Both the position numbers and the translations under genes were made by a program. DNA of 64,000 nt from Sanderia malayensis (taxonomy: Eukaryota > Cnidaria > Scyphozoa > Semaeostomeae > Pelagiidae), in the NCBI GenBank assembly GCA_013076295.1, contig RQOL01000828.1:4647219-4711218 (forward strand), in the 5' to 3' direction. Position 1 is the first letter of the stretch; every line of letters begins with the position of its first letter. Below, in pieces: positions 14,001-25,865 of this stretch. The notes below the pieces were generated by a model. It ran no database searches. It was not told the origin of the DNA and saw nothing but the letters and a program-made list of their open reading frames with translations.

Positions 14001-15956
14001 CCACTTGCCTTCCAGATCTTCTTGAAATGAATACGAAACGAGCCCCACAAGATAAGCTGTCTTGCATTGTTAAATGCAGCAAGTGTATATTTCGTATCCT
14101 TTCAGAACATCTTCAACTTGCAAATGTTGTTACAAACACAACCCAAAAGCGAAATCACTTACTTAAAAAATATTTTACTTTGATGTTGTAATGGACTGTG
14201 CAATTAATCTTAACCAATACATAAAGGTATTCTTCAATTATCAAGCAGTGAAATTGCTGCAAGTGCTGACGACTTTCTTCCATGCTTAATCTTTGTCGTT
14301 TTGAGGGCCAATCCAACGCTACTGCAATCGAATATTCAGTAAGTGTAAATCCTACTGTTCTTCGCTGCACAAATATTTTATTTCAAAATAATATTTTACA
14401 AGGACTATTTCATTGACAGAATTTTCACAAATCAACGAAATTAACGAATTTCGAGTCTATTTTGCACATGTAATGTGTATTATCTGGCTACAATAAGAGC
14501 AATTTCGTAGTACCAGCTGATAGTTGATGCCATATTTCAAAAGATAAACACGAAATGACTAAACTTGATTATTTTTCAGGTACATTACTCGATTTTGTAA
14601 CTCGAACAAACTGATGGCCGGGGAAGCTGGCTATTATTTCACGAATTTGGTAAGAGAACCTATATTTTACATCCAAAGATGAAATCGTTTATTGCAAGAA
14701 TAATGCTAAATTGAGGATTAATCACTTATATATATATACTGTTCTTTCTCATTTTTTTTTTACCTTATTTAGTGTTGTGCTGTTGCTTTCATCGAAAAAA
14801 TGGACGCCAGCTCCTTACAAATGTCGCAAGAAGAATTTGATAGGTAACGTCGTATTTTTATTTTCAAACGGAGCATCATCATAATCCAGAGAAAACATTA
14901 TCTGTATATATAATCGCTTGATAATGATACGAATTCACCACAACATTCGCGCGTGGAACTTTTCAACTATTATAAACAATGTTTTTCCCAATAGTTTATC
15001 TTTTTATGTTTACCTCTCTTATAACTAACCTCCCTATTCGACAAATAATAATTCAAATACTAAGAACGTTTTTTTGAGCATAGGTATATGAAAGGAGAGA
15101 GGCCTACTATTGTCAATCGAATACCTTCGTATCCATATAGCTGCAAAGGACTCGAACTCATGCAGGTATGAACCTACGAGTACAAGTTTACATTACTGTA
15201 TGATATAGAATATATGTGCAATATACAGTTTTAACATCTTGTTTGTTAGAGGCCTAACGCTGAGCATCGGGTATAAGCTCTCGTAAAAGTATTTTAAGTC
15301 TGTATTGTGCGAACTACAATGGCGTGCAATGGTGTTTACAAATAAATAAACAATGTTGAACGAGGAATGCGTTCGAACTAAGAGGGCACGGGATATTGAT
15401 AGTCGAGCTTTAGCACACACGCAAGACAAATGAAAATCATGGAGACTGAAAATGTTGAACAACTTGGAGAATCTTGAGCTAAAGATGAGTCTGAACCAAA
15501 ACTATCTATAGGTCATCGTCGTGTGTATATAATGTGGAAGGAATTATAATGTGTGGATTGAAATTTCTCAACAGGCAAATATGAAACAGCTCGAGGAACT
15601 TCGAGAACGGCAAAATAATCTGATGGTAAAAGCGAATAAATTTCAAAATGATATGAGAAGTTTCAAAGAAAATCTGATGAAAGAGGTACGTGTATGGCAA
15701 GAGGCAACACGAGAAAGTCGCAAAACAGATAGCCCACTGTTTTAACAATCGATCCACTGGCCAATTATCAAACTGCCATCTTGTATTTGAAAATCACTTT
15801 CGAAACGCTAAACATGTGGGTGATTATCTGAGCTGCGTCGAACTATTTCGGTAGCAGATTTCTCATTTCTTTTTTCAGGTAGATATGATGATCAATGGCG
15901 AACACCCAGGTGGTGAATTAATTTACTTGAAATATCCCGAAACTCGAGACTGTTAG
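11013..15956 (+). CDS. RABGEF1: RABGEF1 / Rabex-5 homologue (Rab5 GEF)
   Basis: Guanine-nucleotide exchange factor for Rab5 on early endosomes, with ubiquitin binding through an A20 finger. Exons: 11013-11092, 11398-11531, 11758-11839, 12139-12221, 12332-12428, 12838-12913, 13139-13251, 13550-13704, 14016-14093, 14227-14338, 14580-14649, 14773-14843, 15084-15165, 15575-15685 and 15879-15956. All phases match, giving 473 residues (human about 491). Order: A20 zinc finger ([22 protein letters not shown], residues about 22-45), a linker with [14 protein letters not shown], a helical bundle (TEFLKTLR...QDFYV), then the VPS9 domain including [43 protein letters not shown] and [23 protein letters not shown]. 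The catalytic-core Asp and Pro of DDFLP are present. A C-terminal coiled coil begins [12 protein letters not shown] possible AATAAA lies at 16270. The gene is convergent with the RGS gene. Confidence 0.95.
11566..11632 (-). repeat. SINE 3'-end fragment
   Basis: Read on the minus strand, this piece (GACAGCCTTCATAGTTGAAGTGGCTATCCAG then TATAAATATT) matches the 3' part of the tRNA-derived SINE at 40019-40262. It lies in intron 2 of RABGEF1 and lacks the tRNA head. Confidence 0.65.
13751..13878 (+). repeat. Dispersed repeat, copy A (inverted partner at 16.9 kb)
   Basis: TTAGAAGCAATAGTTGGTTG through GTGGAACACTTGTG is the reverse complement of about 16910-17041, over roughly 125 bases with scattered differences. 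This copy is in an intron of RABGEF1. Confidence 0.8.
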
Positions 15957-16909
15957 TCATAACTACAGCTAACGTTGCGAAGCTGGTGATCGTACAGAAG
16001 GCTTGAAGTCGGAAAAAAATTCATATACAGGAGGTTACGGTGCATGGTAAAAGAACTGAGGGTATCGTTCTACAAATTGCTACAGCACACGAATTGAGTT
16101 TGCATCAGTGAAGCTGAGAATTGTATGATTGAGGGGAACTGCTTGGCAGTGAAGAAAATCTTTGTAATAATGAAAACAATTAGCGAACACACATACCTCG
16201 ATGCCTGTGTTAATTAATTAAGCATCAACTTTTTGTGATTTCGAGTATTTTTAATTTGCCATGGCTGCAAATAAAGAAATTGTAACTCGTTTAGAAATAG
16301 GTTCTAAAGGAACACTGGTGAATTTCAGTTGTATTTTCACCCTTAACTTGGGCGAGTTTTATTAGTGCTATAAAAGTATAGGATAGGGTATAAAGACATG
16401 AATATTTGAATTAATTTACTAAACTTAAATACTTATTATGAGAAATGTTGGAACAAAGTCCTTATTTTATCGTTTTGTATTATTGGCTATAGAATAATTG
16501 CCTGGTTTTGTATTCGAGGAAGTTGCAAGACCATATAGTGGAGAGATTTGAAATACCTTCATAGTTTTCATTTGCATTCGTAGCTTCGCATGACAACTTC
16601 CTTTGAGTTATTGTCATTCCATCCAAGTCCTATTAATATAAGACACATTTTTATTAAAAGGTGCGTTAATTTTCATGTTTTAATTATAAAAAGTATAGAA
16701 ATCATTACATGATGCTAATTTCCGAGTAAAAACCGTGTACTCAAATTATAACAAATGCCTCTAAAGGTAACATAATTTCATTTCGTGCTTTGTGTAACGT
16801 TTTTCCTGTCATTTTAGAACATTTTTAGAAGCGATTATTAAATCAAATGAATATTTGCCAGCTTCCTTCAGTCACATCTTGGACGTGGAAAGCAAATGGG
16901 GCAATTGGG

Positions 16910-17041
16910 GGCACAAGTGTTCCTCCTACTTTTTGAATTATTTTTATTTATAAACGTTATTACAATACACTACATCCAAACGTTTTAAAATTATGCCCCG
17001 TGCCCCAAACTAACAATAGAACAACCAACTATTGCTTCTAA
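16910..17041 (-). repeat. Dispersed repeat, copy B
   Basis: This is the reverse complement of 13751-13878. Together they place an inverted pair around the 3' half of RABGEF1. The ends resemble no transposon family I can name, and no coding content is seen. Confidence 0.8.
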
Positions 17042-18059
17042 GAAGCTGAATTAGAATGTTACTGGAATAGATAGGGGTTCATAAAATTCTCAAATAAACT
17101 TCAGAATAAAGTTACTGTAAAATAACTACAGCAAAGTAGCTTTTATTGTGCAATCAATGAAAATATCATTACCATTCACAACTCCAAAAACAAGGGAGTG
17201 ACGTAATTCAAAATCTCATTTCAAAAAGTTGGCTCAATACAGCTAGAACAATACCGTAATACATATAACATACCTTAAATTGAATCCATTCCATATAACC
17301 CTGCAACGTGGTCTATGCTTATGTCGTAATTCAGACTGTCACTTCGATCCATAACATACAAGTGTAACTTCGCATGCGCAAGACAGTGTTGATGTAGCGT
17401 GTGTACTCTATCAGATTGTAAACACATTTTGTGTTCCACAATGCATGGTTGTGATGTGGTTGTGGCATTCTATCATCATATGGAGCACACAATAACAATT
17501 TGTTTATTATTACACAAAATTTATCATAATCAAGAGTTCATTAAACTCACTGCATTGCGTCCCTGTGATACGTTCGTTGGACAACTCCGAACAACTCGTC
17601 GTGCTTGCACCCAATGGAGACTCGTGCATCCAATCGAGACTCCTGCATCAAAGAGTTCACCCTACTGACACAAAACATCGATCGAACACAAAAAATCAAA
17701 TCAACAATTAAAATATTGCAAACCAATTCAAGATAAAACATATATTCACAATTTGATAATATTAGATTGCAGAATTCCGATAAACTAAAGTTAAAATTAT
17801 TTCTAAAATTCTTAATTCGACACAATTCTTAACAAACAAAGCATGCAACATTATCAAACTTATTTAAAAGGAGCCCACAATATTGTTTGAATGCATGAAT
17901 ACAAACCCAAACCCAATTGGTTGTGAAAACACGAATTTACAAGAATTTACACTGAACAAATTAATAAATAATTAACGACATCCGATGAATATTATTAAAT
18001 ATATTATATCATTTTCAAAAACAGGACAGTATCAGGGTAGATAAAGTATCGGTGAATGA

Positions 18060-18345
18060 GGTAAAGTAATTTCACTGCGAGATACAGCAGTTCCTCGAAT
18101 AAGCCAACCCCAGGCTAACTTGCAAAAAACCTTTGCTGGATTTTTAGTCGATGCTAAGCCTTATAAAAAATATAGTATGTAGTCAATTAATATAATTATT
18201 GGCTGACTGCTATTTGCAATACATTCACTGCACACCTCAGTGTCTTCATACTTGAGATGAATACCCTTTAATGATTATTAGGGTGGGGAGGCTTGTTTGA
18301 AGATGGAGGGGTAGGAGCTTATTCGAGAATTCACGGAATAACAAT
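18060..18345. repeat. MITE with AATAAGCC / GGCTTATTCGAG ends
   Basis: The left end carries CTCGAATAAGCCAACCCC and the right end GGAGCTTATTCGAGAATTC, which pair as inverted repeats. The middle shares GCAATACATTCACT and neighbouring text with the element at 59688-59962. It is a non-autonomous element with no open frame. Confidence 0.65.
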
Positions 18346-18382
18346 ATCAATTAAGCTCACATGATTTTCCAAACTGGTTATC

Positions 18383-21300
18383 CTAAACCAAAGCTTGATA
18401 GATTGGCGATTTGATGAACCTTGGGTAGGAGTCAAGAGCCATTAAATTCTTCACGCGTTTTTGTGCTTGATCAAAAATTGTCTTGTCCGGATTTCTGATC
18501 GCTTCTCGAAGTTGCACCCGGGTTGCATGATCCAAATTTATCTGCAACAACAACAATGTGCACACTATGAATTCACATAAATTAACATAAATTAGTTTTG
18601 GCAAAACTACTCTAGTAAGCTATTACAAATCCAGCAGCAGACATTAGCGAAATTTGAGTGGAAAGAGTTCCGATGATTAACAACGTATTTGACGGGAAGA
18701 AAGGAAATGTGGAAAGACATGCCAATGCCATGTCTGGCGTCTAAAAGGCATCGAAATATTCTATGAAAATGCATGCTTAATACCGAATACTTGTTCGAAC
18801 TACTGCGGTTGAAGCAATGTCTGTGTGAGCAACAAAGGTTTTTGCAAGACGCTTACCTCTTTAGAAGAATTGACTTCGATGAACAATTTGTAGATTCTCA
18901 ATGCTTCTTTGACTATCTTGGACGTGTTCAAGCATTTAAAACTTTCACATGCCAGCCAAAATAGAAGATTCTCTTCGCTATATTCTAATCGCAAGAAAAT
19001 CTCAAATACTTTGATTCCACCTGAGAAAGAAAATGTGCACAATAGAGTTTACGAAATGCCAAATACAGGTACAGTAAATCATCGAATAAGCCACCCCCAT
19101 CGAAAAGTCTCTACCTTCAATTATTTTTTGCAAAATAAGCCCCTATCGGGATTATGACTTTTGGAAAATTTTTGATAAAACTTCGTAACTTTATATTTGA
19201 AAACTTTGGAGGTTGTTTGTTATTTTAGTGTAAGTACATTACTTCTATTTTTTTGACGGACTTTCTTCTTGTTTCTTCAACAAACTTGGACATAGATATC
19301 GCCAAAAAAGCATATCTTACCGACAATGTTTGCCCATACAAAATAAACCCTCCTCGAATAAGCCCCCACCCTAAAATATTGTTTGCGAAATAAGCTCCCG
19401 GAGGCTTAATCGAGGATTTACGGTGATGTTAAGCACAGTGTAGCTACGAAATGCCTACAGCAAGTAACAAAGAAATGCCGACGTTACAGTGTAAAAGAAG
19501 CAGAAATATCAAGGGAAATCACAGAGAGAGCAAGGAAAATACGAAAAGACATCATAATAGCTTACTTTTATCGAGCAACAACGTGTCTATACAAGTTGCC
19601 CATGCGACAGCTTGGTCTTTTGACAGCTTTCTTTTCTTGTCTAACAATTTCTTCACGGAAATCGGAGAGGTAATACCATTACCATTTCCATTCCAAGATT
19701 TCTCACCTTTCCATTTCTGTTTCTTCGTCCTAATAAAAATATACGTATATTAAGTATGGAGCCTTCCTCTTGTTTATCAACAAAGCGCCTACGTAGTTAC
19801 ATGAATTTCTGTGTCAGAAAAATCGTTTGCTAAATAAGGACGTTCGTTATATACTGGATCAATTCAATCAAAATAAAAGTGTGGCAAAGTTATATCATAA
19901 TTAAAATCTAGACAGATAGACATACAGCAAATAATGAATAAACAGTTGCGACTTACGGAAAATTTAGAAAACCACCAGACTCATCCTGACTCTTGGAAGA
20001 TTCCGATGAATTGGTGGAAATGCGAGAAGATTTGCTGACTTGCGGTACTTTACTCTCACTCGTCAAAGAAGAGTTACGTTGAGAAGGTACAGTCGAATGA
20101 CCATTACTGCGAACGAGGCTATCGCCATTGCTCACACAAACAGTCGACACACTGTTGCTTGAATATTGCTCCTCCGCAGAGCTGGAGCTCAAGCTTCGCA
20201 GCTTCCTACTCTCACGAGGAAGACAGGGAGTTCTGTTAGCCGTTGAACAGTAGAATGTTGAATTTCCGTACCTAATGCCGTTCTTATGCAACTCGACACA
20301 ACTGAAACTCGTCTCAAGCATGTTTCTCACGGTTTTGTTGAAATCCGAGCATATAGTCAGAGTATTCTGCTGATTGTCAGAATTACGCTTGTCACTGGAA
20401 AACCTTGACACGACGTTCAGTTCATCAGATAATACCGGGCTTGGTGGTGAGGATGTACTACGACATAGCATCTGCTTTTGACAGCTCCCACTACGATTCT
20501 CTTTCGATGCACTGCGATCCAAGGATGTCGTTTCAGATATTACAACGTCTGTCTTACATTCACCGGCACTTTTTTCAATAGAACCTCGCATGCATGTTGA
20601 TTGAATCGAGGTTTGGCACGAATTGGTGTAAGTGTCCTCGACATTTGTTCCTGCACCACCGTGAGATAAATTGCTTCCACGCTCGCTATTTACAACATCA
20701 TTAACAGGAGAAAAAACGATGTCATCAGAATCATGATCTGATTTCTCTTTTAACCTGCAGTTGTGTACCATTCTCTTACTTTCATTGCTACAGCTTGCAA
20801 GTGAATCAACCTCCACTGTTTTGTACTCCGGCGATAAATCACTTGACAATTGCCTCGTTGCGCATTCGATGCTGGAAGTTGTTGTCGATCGTCTTCGATT
20901 ACAACTCGCATTTACAACCGGGTTTTCGTAACCCTGTGAGCTGTACCTTATGCGAGGAATACGGCTGTTTGTTGAACTGCGCCTTCTATTCACGCGTGCG
21001 CAATCCTCTGATACTGCTCTGTGCTTGACAATCCTTTTGCTCCTCCCTTCACACGCGGCCTGCGTGGGAACACAATCAGTAGACTGTCCATTACGCTCTC
21101 GGAATAACATCGAGTCGTCAAAAGACTTCGAATTGTGAAGAGCACTTTTTGCGATTCTCTTCAAACTGTGAGTTTCATTCTTGACATGACTCCTCGAATC
21201 ATTATCTACAAGCCTGCTCACCGTGAAATCCTTCCTCCCATTTAGTGATCGATTATTTTGCTGCAATTTCTCTCCGATTAAATTATCCAGTCTAGAGTCT

Positions 21301-24300
21301 TCATCGCTTACGCCACCATCCTCAGGCGATGTCTTAACATCAAGATATTCAACTTGGCCTTCGCCATTATCCTTGCAGTTCACAGCGCCGTTTCGCTCGC
21401 CGACGTAACTATAAAAATCCAAATTTCCTCTGACAAGCGAAGGTGACGATTCTGGAATAATTACATCTTGTTGTTGTTGTTGTGGTTGTTGTTGTTGTTC
21501 ACAATTCAAAAACGAATCAGACAACATACCGGCAGTGTTAGTCTCAGATGAATATGATGCTGTCTCTTTTGCATCGACAAATAACTCATTTCTGCCATTG
21601 CTAATGATCTTGGGAGAATCTGAGCTCGTTCTACTGGCCCTACCTTTCGCATCGACGGTGCTTCCTTTACTCGCACGAATACCATCGCAATATCTGCGAC
21701 TTTTTCTTACTTCCGGCCTTTTATCGCTGCATCTACCGTTCTTAGGAGTTGAATGCCACGTTGCAGACCCATCTAAAGTCGTAACAAACTCTTTAACCAA
21801 GCCACAATTTCCAGCACTCTCGTTGCATTTGTTCTCTTTCATGTTATCAGACGATGAGGAGTTCTTTTTTGAACTTCTCACAAACGATATACTCCGTGTT
21901 AGTTGCATGAATTTCTTCAATGTTCCATTGTCCCATGAATACCTGCGTCGAACTTTCGAATGACTCGTCACGTCTGGCAGAGGACAAGAATCGGATCTGA
22001 TCTAAAGGCAAAAAACAATAAACTGTGAGGTATTTTGATTTATCATCAGTGAGAAATCGTTCTCCTAATCCCAAGGTAGGGTGCAAAAGAAAAACACGAA
22101 AAACTTCTTAAAAGTGGGTTAAAAGCTGAAAAATTTCCGAAAAGTGGAAAATCCCCAAAATTTCCGAAAAATCCAGCAATTTTGCTTTCACAGGATGGGC
22201 CATGGCCCCCTGCCCCCCTCCCCGGCCACGACGCCCCTGCATCTGATTTAACAAAAGAAATATCTTCAAGTAACCGAATTTCAATGTAATTAGTTACTGA
22301 TTAGCTTGGTAATTACTGCTTGAACTGACAGCTAGCGTCTTCGCCAATTATGGAAAATGTATCAGAAACTAAAATGTTTGAGGAAAGCAGTTCTCCTGCA
22401 ATAATGTCGCAGCAATTGCTGAAGCATTACTTCCTAACTATTGTTGACAGAATTTCCTGGCTGGTTTTAGATAACAACCTTCCTTCTTTTGCAAAATCAT
22501 AATGTTATTACAATAGTTACATTACAGCTTCCTTAATTCTGTTTGGTGATAATTTATCGTTAATTCAAAAGCACAACTTCCTTACAATTGTTTCAAATTT
22601 TCTATTGAATACAACAAAGCAGTGTATTTTTGTGGATTGCGCACGATAAAAGTGTATATAGTTTTGATCTGGGAGCATAAATAAATTATGCGTTAAATGC
22701 ATAAATTATGATTCGCCGAAGAAGAGTTGGCCATATTAAAAAACCACCGGTAATGAAAACATCAAAAGTGTTTACATCAAAAGTTAAAAGTGACGGCTTG
22801 TTAAAATACCGAGTTATCAAGATAAATGTCCAGCCACGCCCAATAAATGCGTGAATAAATTGACATACCTTTTCGATATTATCTTGCAGTCTTAAGGAGT
22901 TATCCTTGTTGAATTTGTTAAGCACTGCAAACAAGATCATGTCTAGTTAAAGTAAAAAAACAGATAAGCAACAAAACATGAATTTTAAAATCAAAACATT
23001 GATTTTAAAATTTCAGCACTGTGAAATAAACGCCCCCTCTAATAAGCGCCCACCCAACTTTGCAAAATATTTAATAAATTCCCGGGCAAGTTAACGAGAC
23101 AAGATGAATCACTTAATGATTGCAATTAACTGGAATATTTAAACGCCTTGACCATTCGAGTCGTTTAATTAAGCGGTTGTTTATACGCTTCCCTAATTTC
23201 AACAATAGTGTCTGTTTGAAAATATAGGTAGTTCAGAGACATGTGGGACTGAATTTTGTGAGGCAATTTACCCGGATATCAATATGTTTGGCCTAGGTAT
23301 ATTGAAAAGAAGAAAGATGCTTACCTTGAACGATTTCCCTCAGTGGATTATGATCGGGGTTCTTTCTTGGTGTGCAAGAAAGCACATGTTTCAGACATAA
23401 ATGTAAACGGACAAAATACTGCAAAGACAAGATGAAAACGGTGGTGAAACTCAGACCGAACAAGGACACTCCATGAAATTTCAATAAAAAGTCCTTAAAA
23501 CACAACTAAGAGATACTCACATGTGTCAGACTGTTCAGAATATCACTTGTTGACAAAGAGAGCTCTTCTAACAAACTCGATAACTGGAAAATAAAGATAG
23601 CTAATTAAAATATATCGTGAAAATCATTAAATATCTTATGCCATGAATCAAATCATGTATTTGGCAAAATATCTCAAATTAAAATATAGAAAAAGCAGAT
23701 GTGAAGCTTTGCGAAGTAAAAAGATTATAAAATGATTAAACAGAAGAAATATTTATAATAGAAGGATGGCTACCTTCCTGAGCCACCTGTGAGATGGCTA
23801 CCTTGCCTGAAAAGAATTCTCCTGACAAAACGCCAGAATTATAGAATTATACAGAGAGTAGAATAAGAGGGCACAGGAATTATCACTTACTGATAATTCT
23901 TCGAATTTATGAGTTCTTTCTTCGGCATCATATCTCGCCAACAACTGATAGTGTGCAAGCAACTCGGGTACCTAAAAGCCAATGAAACATGTCAGAGCTA
24001 TTGGATTCTGTGCCAGTACGTAACAAAACGCGTTAAGCTGATTACGAAGGATCGATATCAGATAAGGAGGATAGTTAACGCTTTGGGGTTAAGTCGCTCT
24101 TTGTTGCGTCTGGATTTGAGGCCAATTCCATTCGGGTATCCCAGACAACAATAGTAAGCCAACGCCTTATAGCGATTACGTCAAATGACCACATAAGGTT
24201 GAAAAATTCCCAATTGATCAACGTTGGTTGCCTCCACTCAATTCTTACAAGGTTTCTGATTCGGAGAATATAAATACAGGGTACAGGGTACAAACCTTGT

Positions 24301-25865
24301 CAAAGTACAAAGAACCAACAGTTTGTAGATAGAAGTTTTGCTTTTCCCTGGATGCGATTGGAAATTCTTTCTTTCTCAGCAAAATTTCATCTTGCGATGT
24401 TTGAAGAAGTTTCAAAATCTGAGCAACGGGAAAGAAAACAACATCACATCAAATTATAATTTAAATGTTAACTATTCATTAACATGTATATAGGGCAAAT
24501 ATCGTACAACAATCGTAAAACACTAAAGGCAAATATCGTACAATAATCAATCAACATTAGAAATTCTATATTGAGTGTTGAACGTGTTGAACCACTCAAT
24601 AAGAGAAAGATATAATAATAATGATATGCCATAGTGCACTACTTTTATTATAATTATTATAATTATAATAATTACATTTCATTTCATTATAATTAACCTC
24701 GTACCTCGTCAGATTCCTTGTGAAAGTCCTTCGTTTTGGATGAAATATAGTCTTTAAGCTCCAGCCTACGAAATGCCTTTTTCCATCTCTACAAAAACGT
24801 GACAATGAAATATCAAACACTTGAACTTATCGAAACGAATACAGCGGAAAGTCAAATTTCTTGATCTGTCAAGTATTGAATATTTGAACAACAAAACTTC
24901 GACAACTCGTGTTGAAACGACAACATGATAAAACAGAAAATAAATGCCTATAAAAGGTATTTAGGTATTCTTATAAAAAGTGCGAAATTCGCAAAAAGGT
25001 AATGAAAAGAATAGTAATAATAACATTAAAAGCTATATAATGTCGTATTTAGCAAAAGCCAACGAATTCTATCATTTCCACGTTTGTCATTCAAAATTTC
25101 TGAATCAAAATGAAACCAATAAAAACATTCGCCATAAACTTACATTTACAATTCTCCCAAGCTCAATTAGATATTCTTCCTCTAGCTGCGTCAACTCGTA
25201 AAGTCTCTAAAAACAAATAAAACGGTTTTCCTTATACTTCTTTACCTGTAATGTATATGTTTACAACCTCTGTTCAAAATGGACTGGAATCTGAATCTTT
25301 CCAGTAACTGGAAACTTTGTTATGAGATGGACAAACAATATGGCGGTTAATAACTCTTCTGGTTGTCCAATATCAATTTGTATGCGGACGACACAATCCT
25401 TGTCATCATACAAAATGGCGCGAAGTCCACAAAATACATTGTTTTACTCGATGAGAATTTTTAAATAAGTCCAATCCAGCAAAACTTTATTCCACTTACA
25501 CATTGTCTTCGCTGCTCCAATGGCGGCATGGAGTCAAATGAAGTGAATACATTGTTGAGGGAAGAACGCGGACTATCTATCGCAGTTTTATCTTCAGCAA
25601 TAACCTTCCTCATATCTGAATTAATTCTTTGCAAAGCTATCTCGGTACATGATCTTGATTTTCGTTTTGACAATTTCGATAAGTTATTGTCGATTTCGTA
25701 TAAAGATTGGCAGGATCTTGAATAAGACAATTTGTAACCAGACTGGAATTCTTTTTCCTTCAAAACCACAAGCTTAAAAACATCTGGTGACTTTCTAAAA
25801 GACAACGAAAGAAATCTCAAGGGTTTGTTCAAGTAAAATAGATGTTTATACACCCATATTCGCAT
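18383..25865 (-). CDS. RGS-domain protein with long Ser-rich middle and helical (DH-like?) N-part
   Basis: GTPase-activating regulator of heterotrimeric G alpha. Exons that join in phase: 25500-25794, 25150-25206, 24705-24788, 24296-24418, 23891-23971, 23521-23583, 23325-23418, 22869-22924, 19957-22001, 19566-19729, 18857-19020 and 18383-18541. The last three encode a complete RGS domain: AVAWATCIDTLLLDKSGIKVF, LRLEYSEENLLFWLACE, INLDHATR and FDQAQKRVKNLM...SYPRF. Exon 19957-22001 is a 681-residue Ser/Asn/Arg-rich disordered segment with a polyglutamine tract at about 21460-21500. The upstream helices (LTQLEEEYLIELGRI ... KHVLSCTPRKNPDHNPL) recall the first and last conserved blocks of a RhoGEF DH domain; this is tentative, and no PH domain is seen. 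The 5' end is open: a strong acceptor precedes 25794, so more exons are expected upstream. An ATG at 25863-25865 is the fallback start. Confidence 0.85.
19066..19425. repeat. MITE with TACAGTAAATCATCGAATAAGCC ends
   Basis: The left end is GTACAGTAAATCATCGAATAAGCC and the right end GGCTTAATCGAGGATTTACGGTG, roughly inverted repeats. Internal CTCGAATAAGCCCCCACCC text is shared with the other CCCC-type elements. It lies in an intron of the RGS gene. Confidence 0.6.
22090..22245. repeat. Dispersed repeat edge (AAAATTTCCGAAAA ... CCCCTGCCCCCCTCCCC)
   Basis: This is a low-complexity AAAATTTCCGAAAA block followed by GGGCCATGGCCCCCTGCCCC and CCGGCCACGACGCCCCTG. The abrupt GC switch inside AT-rich intron sequence suggests an inserted repeat. 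Its family is not identified. Confidence 0.4.

Larger units (their letters stand above)
15957..18382. other. Convergent intergenic region RABGEF1 / RGS gene
   Basis: No coding exon was recognised. It contains the probable RABGEF1 3' UTR (AATAAA at about 16270), repeat copy B (16910-17041), and a MITE at about 18060-18345. Open frames at 17.4-17.8 kb show no domain motifs and overlap each other on both strands. Confidence 0.5.

Noticed and set aside
19953..21971. 672-codon frame as a stand-alone gene starting at 21971.
   Set aside because: The first codon is GTG, a strong splice acceptor lies just upstream at 22001 and a donor at 19957; it is an internal exon of the RGS gene.
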